From Tetracentron sinense (taxonomy: Eukaryota; Streptophyta; Magnoliopsida; Trochodendrales; Trochodendraceae): a stretch of 64,000 bases of DNA. The first letter of the stretch is position 1; each line of letters begins with the position of its first letter. This document shows, one piece after another, positions 45,227 through 55,977 of the stretch. The stretch spans positions 5,413,501 through 5,477,500 of the forward strand of contig CM026571.1 of the NCBI GenBank assembly GCA_015143295.1, in the 5' to 3' direction. A program made the position numbers and the translations under genes. The notes below the pieces were generated by a model that was given only the letters and a program-made list of their open reading frames with translations, did no database searches and was not told the origin of the DNA.

Positions 45227-45868
45227 TCACTCGCAACTCAAATTCTGGATCGAGCGGCTGGCCACATTAATAGTCATGGTGCAGTTCATTTCCGCTGTTT
45301 TACGTTTCTTCATCACCTTCATCAGAGTCACCTTCCCACTCAACTTGGTGTGGCTGCTTAGTGTCAACATCCCTCTACTTATTTCATTGCTCAAGTTCGA
45401 ATTCCCCGATAGCCCGGTGGAGTTCACATCAACTACAATAGTCATTCGTCGCGTTTTTCGTGCCTTAGCACGACCCTCAGGGATCAGGGCATTTCCGACC
45501 ATCACGCCGCCATAGGAGAAGGTTGCCGTGCTCTCGTCAAATTTGTAGTGACCAAAATTCTTATTCTTCACTGTGACTTCGGCAATTAGTCTCATGCTAA
45601 AGGAAGGCGATGCTGCGGTGCCGACGTTGAGAGTCGTAACAGTGACAGTGCCCAATTTGACATCAGGAGTTTTGATACGCATCACGGTTAATGCGAATAC
45701 AAGGATTATTATAGTTTGAAACACAACAAACGCAGCGATATACGCAAAACATTTGATTTTTTTCTTCCGGCGAAGCTCCTCGGATTGAAACGTGGCTGAC
45801 TCTACGTCGCTTCGAGCATGAACATTGGCGGGTGCCAAGGGATATACCTGCTGGTCCTTCTGAGCCAT
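45227..45868 (-). CDS. LEA2 family membrane protein, copy 6
   Basis: A 213-aa LEA_2-domain protein, intact. The tail is of the long type (DVESATFQSEELRRKKKIKC), as in copies 2 and 7. In the membrane span, AAFAVF becomes AAFVVF. The LEA_2 domain begins KTPDVKLGTVTVTTLNVGTAA. The loop NSTGLSGNSNLSNEISRG is that of copy 3. A private GGVMVGNALIPEG replaces GGMKVGEALIPKG. The long tail with a copy-3-like C-terminus again indicates exchange between copies. Confidence 0.94.
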   Translation of the reverse strand: MAQKDQQVYPLAPANVHARSDVESATFQSEELRRKKKIKCFAYIAAFVVFQTIIILVFALTVMRIKTPDVKLGTVTVTTLNVGTAASPSFSMRLIAEVTVKNKNFGHYKFDESTATFSYGGVMVGNALIPEGRAKARKTRRMTIVVDVNSTGLSGNSNLSNEISRGMLTLSSHTKLSGKVTLMKVMKKRKTAEMNCTMTINVASRSIQNLSCE

Positions 45869-45964
45869 TTTTTGTTGTAGGAAGGGTGAGAAGAGATTTT
45901 AAATCCTGTTTTCCCCTGTAAAATGAACTAAGGATGTGAAGTGTTGGTTGCCATGGATGATTGC

Positions 45965-46163
45965 AATCAGTTATATATGTATACTTGTATTTGGATTATA
46001 AAATCAAAGCTAACACGTTCCATGAAATTGTGTCGATAACTCTTTTTTCGGGTTGGTCACAAAATCCAAATGTGTTGATTACGACCCTGATTTTTAATTC
46101 TTTTCAAGACGCGTCCGGTGCCTTTCAATCTTGACTATTAGGGCTTGAGGTTGTAGAAGCTTC
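45965..46163 (-). promoter_or_regulatory. LEA2 copy 6 upstream region
   Basis: TATA-like 'tatatatgtatac' lies at 45971. ACGCGT (46109-46114), TTGACT (46131-46136) and GAAGCTTC (46156-46163) sit within 55 bp, the tightest spacing in the array. Confidence 0.6.
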
Positions 46164-46569
46164 TAATCTCCTTTTGTAAATTTGACGCAATCCATTCCTG
46201 GGTACTTTGTAATTAAATGAATTACCGAGTTTACTCAATCAGATAGCTTTCGGCTTTTGTGATGGATTTGCTATCAATGGGCCGGGCCTGGCTGGGCTTT
46301 GATAAACCTGGTTTTAAATGGGCTTGATATTTGTAGGCTAAGCCCTATTCAATTTTTAGTTGGGCTGCGCTTTATTATCAATAAGGCTGGGCTCAAGCCG
46401 GTCCATCTATACTTAATAAATATATAATAATATACATATTACATACAAATTTTTCTTTTTTCCTTCCTATCAGTATTTAAAATTTGAAGTTCTTGAAAGA
46501 GATTCTTGTGAACTTATAATACTAGTCTACAAGTCAATGAAACTCTGGTGGTGGTTTTTGCATACTCTT
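46164..46569. other. Spacer with decayed hAT-like repeat
   Basis: 46265-46400 is rich in 'gggctggg', 'aagcccta' and 'gggctgcgc', the style of the hAT MITEs here, without clear ends. No gene. Confidence 0.4.
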
Positions 46570-46575
46570 GCGTTG

Positions 46576-46982
46576 TTAAGTGCATTTGGCTTCTGCTTCC
46601 ATCGATCCCAAAGGGGGATGATCTTGTCTCTTATGCTTCAGAGCTTCAAAAATGTTCACAGCCTCATCTAATTGGTGCACCTTGCTGTCCTCAGTACCAT
46701 TCAAGTAATCTGGGTATACATTATCCTTGAATATCACTAAACTGCAAGGCTTCAATAGGACAGAGAAAGGGTGGTGGTTATCCAACCATTTGTCAGTCTC
46801 GATCTGAACTGTTCACTTATCTGAATATGCATCTTCAACACGGCTTCTCAATGTATTTGCACACACACACTCAATCTCGACTGAGTGCAGTTCATCACAA
46901 TCAGAAATCCAAAAGATAGAATTGCTATTACCAGGAAATAAGCAAGACCATCCTGGTGTGGCATGATGCCTTGATCAGGAAT
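46576..46982 (-). pseudogene. ALKBH6: ALKBH6-like dioxygenase pseudogene fragment
   Basis: Two minus-strand segments together resemble the C-terminal half of the plant AlkB homologue 6, a 2-oxoglutarate/Fe(II) dioxygenase. The upstream piece (46982 to about 46860) reads IPDQGIMPHQDGLAYF, keeping the HxD iron-binding motif, then an AILS/VVM-type strand. The downstream piece (46785-46576) reads DNHHPFSVLLKPCSLVIFKD...YPDYLNG. Between them are a frame change and a stop. The N-terminal half and the distal iron-binding His/Arg end are missing, so it cannot be active. No introns are apparent in the retained part, but retroposition versus duplication cannot be decided. Confidence 0.8.
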
Positions 46983-47559
46983 TGTTATAACAATAATTGT
47001 GTGCAGATTGTTATACCATAACAGTGTATACACTGTTCATTATGCATACATTTATATATGTTTTATATAATATAACTAGGTACAAAACGTAGGCCTGATT
47101 GGATGTGTGTGTTTAGAATGTGTGTTCAACCAAAAAAAAAAAAGTGCTAGATATTTTATATTATATATTATGTATGTATAAAGGGAAATGAAAAAACGAC
47201 TTGAAATTCTTTACGGTTATAATGGTTTGCAATACAAAAGCCTTTTTTTAAAAATTCTAGTTAACAACTTTAACCTCTAGAGTTAAAAAAATTTTAACAT
47301 TTTTTTAAAAACCAAGATTTGATGGTTGAACCCGTAGGGTTTGTAAATCTTAAGCATAGTCAAGATGTATTAGAAGGGACATGTATTGACATGTGGGATG
47401 TGACCATACTTCTTGAAGTCCAATTATAATCATAGAGAATTTCAAGTTATGGAAAATGGAGCCGCGCGATCTCATTGGTCCATACCCCTCTTTTTAATAC
47501 TTACTAACTATAGTTAAGATTCACTCACCATAGGGTTCATCCCTTCAACCTTGGTTTTT

Positions 47560-47598
<39 letters not shown>

Positions 47599-47782
47599 TT
47601 CTTTAGCACTAGCACTGCTCACTAATCAGTAATAATTATGAGTCTTTTTCACTATTGCAATTTTGTTGTTTTTGTTCTTCAAAAGAAATTTTAGTTAAAA
47701 CGTTTTAAAGCTTCCAGCATTTAAAAGCTTAAATCCTCTTCATTTTTTTTCTTTTAACTATGGCTTGTGGACACGGGTTAGT
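46983..47782. other. Spacer with two fold-back remnants
   Basis: Fold-back half copies lie at 47260-47410 and 47480-47565, the latter ending in an (AT)n run (47563-47592). No gene. Confidence 0.45.
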
Positions 47783-48340
47783 TATGAGTGTTATTGAGCC
47801 GAGCTTAGTAGTAGAGTGTCCGGGCATGGCTCTTTTCACTCAATAGCTGCTCTCAGCTCGAACTTAACTCAAGTTCCTCAGCCTGTGTTCAAGCTTAGCT
47901 CGAAAAATATATCATAAGATTGAGCTCGGCTCAGCTCAATTATATAAAGCAATATTTTAATTCATTTGGGTTAACTTAGGTTAGGTTCAAGGTCTGCTCG
48001 AGCTCTATTTAAAACTCTAGGCTTACCAAAGTCAAGCTTTAGAGCAAAGCTTAATAGGCCAATTCTCCCTGACACTTTGTTTTCTAACTGATGTGGGACT
48101 AAACGCTCTTTGGTGAATTAGTACATACGACCACCTCTTCTAAATCACTCTCTTTTATCTTTAACGAGTCCAACATTTATTGATCCGAGTGGGGGTGTGG
48201 TCAAGCTCGACTCGTTAACTAAGCAAACTTTAAAATGTGTTCAAGTTTGGCTTGTTAAACAAAATAAACGAACGAGCTTGAGCTTTTAACGAGCTCAGCT
48301 AGAGTTGTTCACGAACACCCTAGTTCGTTAACCACCCCTA
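47783..48340. mobile_element. hAT-type MITE with perfect 8-bp duplication
   Basis: It starts TATGAGTGTTATTGAGCC and ends TTAACCACCCCTA, flanked by perfect GGGTTAGT repeats (47775-47782, 48341-48348). The ends match the TAGGGGTG hAT subfamily, with the left end mutated. It lies 49 bp from the Harbinger element. Confidence 0.8.
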
Positions 48341-48787
48341 GGGTTAGTTACGTAAAACAAAAGTAAGAGAAAACAAAAAGAGAAACTAAGACCATCTCCA
48401 ACAGAGGAAGCTTTTAAAGTAGCAAAGGACAGAAGTTGTGCCACATCAGCTAATGTTTACTCCAACAAACACAACAACTCCAAATGCAAATTTGCTACCC
48501 GACTTCCTTCACGGCAAATTTGCCGTGAAGGAAGAGACACGGCAAAGGGGTTTTTTATTTTAAAAACGTGGGTCTCATTGCAAGTACAACCTGTCATGCA
48601 TATACAACGGCTCTTTCCTTTGTTTCTCAACAGCCTTTGCCAACGGATATATATGCAACGTTCACAAACGGAAAGCCAATGGCTATTTCATTGAGCAATG
48701 GCTATATAAACCAAGACCACCCATATCAATTTCTCACTTCTTTCATTTATTTATATAAGAAAAAAGTTTTTTAAAATAATTTTGACA

Positions 48788-49746
48788 TGGATACTCAATT
48801 TTCCTCTCAATCTAGCATCCCGTCCGAGAGTGCAAAAAAAAAAACGAGGCTCTAGCTTCAATGCACAAGAAGACATTCTTCTTGTGACGGCATGACTCAG
48901 CATCAGTACGGATGGAGTGCACGGGAATGATCACAGTAAAAACGGTTTCTAGGCGTGAGTATGGCAATATTTTCAGTACTACAAGAAATTGATAACGATC
49001 GGGATGAAAAGTCACTATAACAACAGTGGGCGACTATTCAACATGCAATCAATAAATTTTGTGGTGGTCTTACTCAAATTGAAAATATGCGCCAAAGTTG
49101 AAAAAATGAGTAAGATAAGATAAACCTAAATATATAAATGTAAATTTTATAATTGATTATTATTGTTTTGCATGTATTTAATTAAGATTCGTATTTTTCA
49201 GATTGTGGATGCAAAAGCACTATACGAACAAACGGTTGGAAAAAAATTCATGTTCGACCATTGTTGGAATCTATTAAGACTCCAACCGAAGTGGATGGAT
49301 GACATTAGCAAGCACAAATCATCATTTAAAGGCAAGGCGGTGAAATCCTTTTCCGACATGTCATCACCTTCTACTCTAGATAGTCCCATAAATCTTACGG
49401 AGGACGACGCCCCAAACACTGATTTTGTGCAAACACTACCAGACAGGAATACTGAGAAGCGAAAGATGCGAGATCGCGAAAAAAAATCATAGAAACGCCT
49501 ATTGTTGTGGATCTTTTAAAAGAAATGATGGAAACGAGAAAGAAAACTGATACAGCATAATTGGAGGCAATTGAAGAAAAAAGACATACAAATGCAAAAA
49601 AATTGGAGCTGGCCGAAATGCAGTTAAACCTGAAAGCAGATAAACAACGATAGAAACAAACAGCTGAAGAGGGGAGAATAATGACGATGAATACAAGTGG
49701 AATGACTCCTGATGCCCAAGAATATTATAGGTGCCTTAAGATGTAA
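48788..49746 (+). pseudogene. Harbinger ORF1 (Myb/trihelix-type) pseudogene
   Basis: The conceptual product begins MDTQFSSQSSIP and contains an EDILLVTA(stop)LSISTDG segment typical of plant Harbinger ORF1 / 'GST T3-like' proteins. Then come QQWATIQHAINKFCGGL, and after a gap FDHCWNLLRLQPKW, a SPINLTEDD-type linker and a coiled, Lys/Glu-rich C-terminus (to 49746). Several in-frame stops and frame changes break it; the first looks like Trp TGG to TGA. The protein normally assists the transposase in DNA binding. Confidence 0.75.
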
Positions 49747-49818
49747 ATTCTTCAGAGAGGTTTGGGTGGTGTTTGAAAAGTAGTTGTTTCTTTTCATTAT
49801 TTACTATCATTATTGTAT

Positions 49819-51095
49819 TTAGGCGTTCATACGAGCCCCCTGCAGTTTCCACAAGTGCTCAACAAGATTTGTTTGGAGTTGAGAATGTATTCCTCTATCT
49901 CGAATATGACGGTGATTTTGAATGATTTGTGATAGTTCTACCATACGCTCATGTGACACTGTAATATTTTCTTCAATTACATTGTAACTGAAGTCAGATA
50001 TGTAAACATCGCGTTCATCTTCAACTATCATGTTATGCATTATAATGCATGCCTTCATGATATCTCTGAGTGTTGGAAGATCCCAAAAACGAGAAGGTCC
50101 ACAAACAATTGCAAATCGCGCTTGGAGCACTCGAAATGCTCACTCAACGTCCTTCCTTGCTGATTCTTGAGCTGCAGCAAAATGTTTATCCTTATTCTCT
50201 TGTAGACATGGAATTGTTATAGGGGATATATGTCATCAATAAGATAATACCTCATTGTGTAGTCATGACCATTAATTGAGTAATTGACTAGAGGTGTTAT
50301 TCCTTGGATGAGGTTAGTAAATAAAGAAGATCATTCTAACACATTGATATCATTGTAGGATCCCTGTAACCCAAAGAAAGCATGTCAGATCCAAAGATCA
50401 TATGAAGCCACGACTTCAAGAATAATCGATGGATCGTGGTGGCCTCCCCTTTCATACTGACCTTTCCATGCAACTGGACAATTCTTTCACTTCCAATGCA
50501 TGCAATCGATACTCCCCAACATCCCAGGAAACCCACGGGACTCACCTTAAGCTAGCAATCTAGAAATATCATCGTTGTTTGGTGATCTCAAGTACTCTTC
50601 ACCAAAAACCTCAACCACTGCCCTAACAAACCTGCTTAGACTTTCGATTGAGGTACTTTCATCGATCCTCACAAAGTTGTCCACAGCATTTGCCGCTACA
50701 CCATACGCAAGCATCCTCATTGCAGCAGTGACCTTTTGAAGAGATAATAAACCAAGGGTTCCAACTGCATTTCTTTTTAGGATAAAGTACGGGTCATGAG
50801 CCTCCATTGCAGACTGTATTCGAAGAAAAAGAGGTCGGCTCATTCGAAACCTCCTTCGAAATTAAATAGAAGAGTACACCGGGTTTTCAGCAAAATAGTC
50901 GTTGTAGAGTCTTTCGTGACCTTGAACTCGATCACGCCGAATAGTTGAGTGACCTTGAATGAAACCGCGATGTGGTCTCGTTCTTCTCTCTGCACTAGAT
51001 TGTTCTTGTTGTAGAGCAACTACGACTAACATCTCCAATTCATAGTCGGGAGCAAGAGCGGGGTCAAAGTCAGAGTCGGACAGAAGTAGATCCAT
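49819..51095 (-). pseudogene. PIF/Harbinger DDE transposase pseudogene (HARBI1-like)
   Basis: The start is MDLLLSDSDFDP at 51093-51095. Conserved blocks are FRRRFRMSRPLFLRI, SIDCMHW (first catalytic Asp at 50505-50507), SYNDINVLE (second Asp), and ARKDVE(stop)AF with the expected Glu at 50143-50145 directly before a stop. The end is MKACIIMHNMIVEDERD. At least six in-frame stops and a small deletion after IDDIYP destroy it. Five stops are explained by C-to-T or G-to-A change (CGA, CAA, TGG codons), as expected from methylated-cytosine decay. Confidence 0.88.
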
Positions 51096-51881
51096 CAGAG
51101 AGAAGAGATTATGGAGTTGAGAAGATGGTGAAAATGAGAAATATTTGTGAGAATGAGTGACGAAGTTGTTGCATTTATAAAGAAAAGAGTCAAAAGTTCA
51201 AATTTGAATTGCAACGGTCATAAATATAAACGGCAATAAACAGTCATAAACAGTAATAAACGGTCATAAACGGACATAAATCATTCTTTTAAAAAATGTT
51301 GAAACCGTTACCCAATACCGATACGCTACGTATAGGTACCGTAACGTTTTCCGACATATTTTTTCACTAAAAAATATCGTTTTTTTCACTAAAAATATCG
51401 TTTTCGATGCAATCTGGGCCTATTATGACCAGATTGCAAACGCACTTCGTGCATCGTAGGGAGGTTCTGCCCCCCTGCCACCCCCCCGGGCAATCTGGTG
51501 AAGGTAAAACGATATTTTGTTGTGAAAAAAATTCTTTAGAATATTATTACTTATTCCTTACATTTTTTATATATATTTTTTATTTATTGTGATTTTTTTA
51601 AGAAAAAAAAAAACTATAAAGGCCGTAAAAGCCGAAACAATACCATAACGGTTTCAGCTATGTCCGGTATCTGAAACCGCTTTTTTGAACTATGACATTA
51701 ACGGTCATAATAGGTAAAAGATAAAAAAAATGATAAAATAACATTTGCTACCTCCATTTGCTACCTTTTCTTGGAGTGAAGTTTTTTAAAAAGTGTAAAT
51801 GGAGGTAGCAAATATGTAAATGGGGTAACAAATTACACATTTTCTACTTCCATTTGATACTCTCTCTCGGAGATGGTCTAA

Positions 51882-52365
51882 GGCTAACAATCCCAGCATG
51901 GGGCAATAATGAGAGCCAACCGGTGGCAATTCTGTAGTTATTGGGAAATGGAATCACAATTTTGTAACAAGATTTGACTTATAGTTACAAAATGGGAAAT
52001 AGTTAACGTACCCATGAAATCCATTTAGAAATCTAAGGCTGAACCTCATTGGTCCGGCACCCCCCTCTAAAATACTCACTATTCTTCTTGAGGGCTCCAT
52101 CAAATGCTTTGAAGAGGAGCCCCGGCTCACATTTAAATTCTAAAGATAAAATTTTTATAAGATACGAATAACAGAGATGAATCGGTATCAAAAAAAAAAT
52201 AACAGAGATGAATCAGAGAGATCATGAAGTACTAGTATGATCTTAATTCCAATATAAAAAAGGCACAATAAAAAGAATTACATATACTCGCAAAAAGAAA
52301 ATTGAGTAACCATAGCCCAAATCCTAATATATATAGCCCAATCCTAGAGGCTAGAGCTTTACATG
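51882..52365. other. 3' flank of LEA2 copy 7
   Basis: Spacer with a short direct repeat ('aacagagatgaatc', 52172 and 52201). From about 52300 it matches the 3' flanks of the other LEA2 copies. No gene. Confidence 0.5.
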
Positions 52366-53007
52366 TCACTGGCAATTCAAATTCTGGATCGACCGGCTGG
52401 CCACATTAATAGTCATGGTGCAGTTCATTTCCGCTGTTTTACGTTTCTTCATCACCTTCATCACAGTCACCTTCCCACTCAACTTGGTGTGGCTGCTTAG
52501 TGTCAACATCCCTCTACTTATTTCACTGCTCAAGCCCGAATTACCTGATAGCCCGTTGGAGTTCACATCAACTGCAATAGTCATTCGTCGCGTTTTTCGT
52601 GCCTTAGCGCGCCCCTTAGGAATCAGGGCCTCTCCGACCTTCATGCCGCCATAGGAGAAGGTTGCCGTGCTCTCATCAAATTTGTAGTGACCAAAATTCT
52701 TATTCTTCACTGTGACTTGGGCAATTAGTCTCATGCTAAAGGAAGGCGATGCTGCAGTGCCAACGTTAATTGTCTCAACCGTGACAGTGCCCAACTTGAC
52801 ATCAGGAGTTTTGATACGCATCACAGTTAATGCGAATACAAGGATTATTATGGTTTGAAACACGGCAAACGCAGCTATATACGCGAAACATTTGATTTTC
52901 TTCTTCCGGCGAAGCTCCGCGGATTGCACCGTTGCTGACTCTACGTCGCTTTTAGCATGACCGTTGGCCTGAGCCAAGGGATAGACCTGCTGGTCTCTCT
53001 CAGCCAT
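52366..53007 (-). CDS. LEA2 family membrane protein, copy 7
   Basis: A 213-aa LEA_2-domain protein, intact. The long-type tail is DVESATVQSAELRRKKKIKC, with the membrane span after it. The middle of the LEA_2 domain matches copies 3 and 5 (GTVTVETINVGTAA, GGMKVGEALIPKG). The loop NSNGLSGNSGLSSEISRG resembles copies 4 and 8, and its Asn-to-Gly change removes the NLS sequon. The C-terminus ends in NLNCQ. It is flanked by a dead Harbinger element downstream and hAT debris upstream, but the ORF and upstream sites are preserved. Confidence 0.94.
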   Translation of the reverse strand: MAERDQQVYPLAQANGHAKSDVESATVQSAELRRKKKIKCFAYIAAFAVFQTIIILVFALTVMRIKTPDVKLGTVTVETINVGTAASPSFSMRLIAQVTVKNKNFGHYKFDESTATFSYGGMKVGEALIPKGRAKARKTRRMTIAVDVNSNGLSGNSGLSSEISRGMLTLSSHTKLSGKVTVMKVMKKRKTAEMNCTMTINVASRSIQNLNCQ

Positions 53008-53109
53008 TTTCTGATCTTGGAAGGGTGAGAAGAGATTCTAAATCTTTTTTTCCTCTGTGAAATGTACTAAAGATATGAAGGAGCTGTTGTTGCAATTGTG
53101 GAATTGCAA

Positions 53110-53296
53110 TCAGTTATATATATAGTTGTATTTGGCTCCAATAAAATAAGAGGTAACGTACACCTTCCTTCAACGTGTGTTGCTTACAAAACTGGTTTTT
53201 ATTCTTTTCCCAAACGCGTCCGGTGACCTTGAATCTCGCGCGGCTTCTTGGTCTTGGGACTTTGTCTTGTTAGTTAAAAAAAAGGGTAGAAGCTTC
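53110..53296 (-). promoter_or_regulatory. LEA2 copy 7 upstream region
   Basis: TATA-like 'tatatatatag' lies near 53115. ACGCGT (53214-53219), an extra TCGCGCGG cluster (about 53235-53242) in place of the W-box, and GAAGCTTC (53289-53296) follow. Confidence 0.55.
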
Positions 53297-54244
53297 TAAT
53301 GTATTTGTTGCATCCTCATTCATTGCAATCCATTTCAGGTATGTCTGTCAATCTGGCCCTCCTCGGAGCCAAAAAAAAATTTGGGAACATTTTTTCACCT
53401 ATAAAACCTACAGGACCAGTTGAGCCCTAGAACATGAGAGCCAGGCTTGAGCACCACCCTCTATGGCCCAGCACAGCCCAGCCCTCATACTACATACCTA
53501 TAACATATATATTATATTTACTTTTATTAATAAATGTAATAGTATACCATCTTTTATCAGCTTGCATATGGGAATTGAGTATTAATTTTGCTACCATGCT
53601 CCATTTATAAGGACTGCGATCGACCCTCTTTTCTTTTCTTTTCCATTACCTATGTCCATTGTTCATGATTGGCATATTAATATTTTATATTATATTAGAT
53701 TGATAAGGGGCAAAGCAAGAATTTTTTTCTTGGAGGCAAAGTACGTATTTCAAGAAAATTAACCGACTTAGGAAAGCGCCCGAGATTTTTTTTTTCATTG
53801 CAATAAAGTTATAATAATAAGAAAAACAAGGATCATCCCTTTTGAAAGTCATTATATAAATAAAAGAGTAGTGATTATCATACTCCTCGGTAAGTTATCT
53901 ACTGTACCTCTGTGTCCTCACGTCCCTTTTAACACACATTTAACCCTAATTAAGCTTAACCAATTTTTATAGTTAAGATTTATCTTTTTGAAAAGCCAAG
54001 TTTGAATTGCTTAACCGGATGAGTGAATCTTAAACACACTTGGCGTGGACCACTAACTTCGAAACACTATTCACCGGATTGTGGCATAACCGTATGACTT
54101 GTCATCTTTTGAGCTAAGCATAAGAGTATGTTTGTCACTCTGAGTTGAAGCAATGTGTAACTTGCGCCAAAAATTCAAGGGGATAGAAATGTAATAGAAA
54201 GCTACTTACAAATATACAATAGGACTATTTTAATTTCTCAAGTT
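53297..54244. other. Spacer with decayed hAT-like and fold-back pieces
   Basis: 53340-53500 has 'gtcaatctggccc ... gcccagccctcat' in the style of hAT MITEs, without a target duplication. A fold-back remnant lies at 53920-54030. No gene. Confidence 0.4.
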
Positions 54245-54256
54245 AAGTACAATAAC

Positions 54257-54438
54257 ACACCCTCCCAGTGGTAAGTGGTAGGTGTATCCCTTCCTTAGGA
54301 AGGAGGTTCCGGGTTCCATTCCGGTAGAGGGTGAGAGTGGGTTGCACTCTTCACCCACCTTTAACTTAGAGCAGATATTAACTTGCTAAGTGGGATTGCG
54401 GCCTAACCATGTGTCTCATTCCCTTAAAAAAAAAAAAA
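54257..54438 (+). mobile_element. tRNA-derived SINE with 12-bp target duplication
   Basis: It starts ACACCCTCCCAGTGGTAAG (A-box-like), has GGTTCCATTCCGG (B-box-like) about 50 bp later and an A-rich tail (54426-54438). Perfect direct repeats AAGTACAATAAC (54245-54256 and 54439-54450) flank it. This is the best-defined SINE here; the head is shared with 11050-11135. Confidence 0.85.
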
Positions 54439-54450
54439 AAGTACAATAAC

Positions 54451-55977
54451 GGGACATACTTGGTGACAATTCTATTTTTTAAAAATGAAGAGGCACATGC
54501 ATGTGCCCAATGTTAATCAACTTGAATAAACGTGAGAGCAACTACGGTTCACAAAACTAAGAAAATGCAGCACAATCATGAAGAACCTACTAATGGGCTT
54601 TGCATCACCAAAACATTAACTAATCATCTAATCTATATATCTACTACTATTATATAATAACACGGTTGAGTATTTCTCTGAATTTCACTATGCCTTCCTT
54701 TTGATGCCATATAGGATGGTTAGAGTATTTCTACGAGTATCACTTATGTCATTCTTTTGATGTCATATTGGACTCTCCTTTATTTGTGAGGTCACATCAT
54801 CAAAGTAAAATTAATTGTGAGACCCATAAATTTCTAGCAAGATCTTTATTTACCTTTTATTTTTTCTAAAATTTATCTCATTATTTTTCTAAGACAATAT
54901 TCCTTGCAAATCCTTGTCCTCCCCATATTGATTGTGCTAGCTCTCCTATTAATCATAATTAATTAATAATATTTTATTTCTATAATAATAAAAGTTGAGA
55001 TGAGGATTAGGGTTATAAATCCGGCCCTCTAATGAAGGGACCCGCACAACCCAATCCTTCAAAGCCCGCAAAATAGAGGATTTTGTAAGGTCCTAGGGCC
55101 GAGCCAGGCCTTATTTTTAAAGGCCCTTTTATTTGAGGGTTGGGCTTGGTAAGTACTCGGTCCAGCCCACCATTTTTATGTTATATCATATATAATATTA
55201 TATATAATCTAATAACTTAATACCTATAATAACATAAGAGGCTAAGCCTTACTTTGTGTATGTGTAACATACTAACATTGTAATGTAGTTTCTTTCTAAT
55301 ATGGTAACTTGTAATTTTTTTTCTTTTAATAAAAAAAATCTAAAGCTAAGACTTTGTACGTGTGTAACAAACTAATGGTGTTGTCTCTTATCATCTTTTA
55401 ATATATATATATTGGTAAGAATTATCTAATAATGTTATTACTTGTAAGTTGTAACTTTTTTTTAAATAAATATAACAATATTAATACCAACAATTTAATG
55501 ATAATAATTGGGGGTGCACTAATACTAACAATCTAACGGTGTTAAAACTTTGTCGGGTTGATCATCGAATTGCATTGTTGGTCTCAAGCCCAAATAAATT
55601 AGGAGAATTGTACATCACAATGTAGAAAAAAAATCGTCAAAACATAATATGTTTTTTTTTTCTTTTGGCCCTGGCCCGACCCTACCCCGGCCCTGTCCCT
55701 TGACGGTTGGGTTTGGGCCTAGCCAATTCAAGCCCTCTGAGGGCTAGGGCATCACTCTGATGAATGAGAGTCTGGCCCAGTAAGACCTAGACGCTATCTT
55801 GACCTGGCCCTTTGAGTGCCTTATTGAGGATGAGCTACATATTTTCACAATTTTATATTAAATAAAAAATTTGATGTAAAAAAATTGGTGTGAGAAGAAT
55901 CTATATAACTTTATCAAATAAACATACCATATCTTAAATTTTATTTTTTTTATTTTACTTTTTTTATTATATCTTAA
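54451..55977. other. Spacer with hAT-like debris and possible Helitron end
   Basis: 'tctactactattatataataacacgg' (54650) and 'tctataataataaaagttgaga' (54980) resemble 5' ends of plant Helitrons, but no matching 3' hairpin was found. 55005-55760 carries 'ggcccg..ccctaccccgg' and 'gagggctagggc' words of hAT style. No gene. Confidence 0.3.

Larger units (their letters stand above)
48390..51878. mobile_element. PIF/Harbinger transposon, full length but inactive
   Basis: Perfect 10-bp inverse ends GACCATCTCC...GGAGATGGTC, with further similarity inward, are flanked by TAA target duplications (48387-48389, 51879-51881). Sub-terminal 'tttgctacc' words occur at both ends. Inside are a plus-strand Myb/trihelix-type ORF1 and a minus-strand DDE transposase, converging near 49.8 kb. 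Both carry stops, so the 3.49-kb element is structurally complete but dead. A GC-patchy block at 51300-51700 may be a nested insertion. Confidence 0.9.

Noticed and set aside
54650-55000. Non-autonomous Helitron
   Set aside because: Only 5'-like words were seen; no 3' hairpin with CTRR end could be found, so it is left as a remark.
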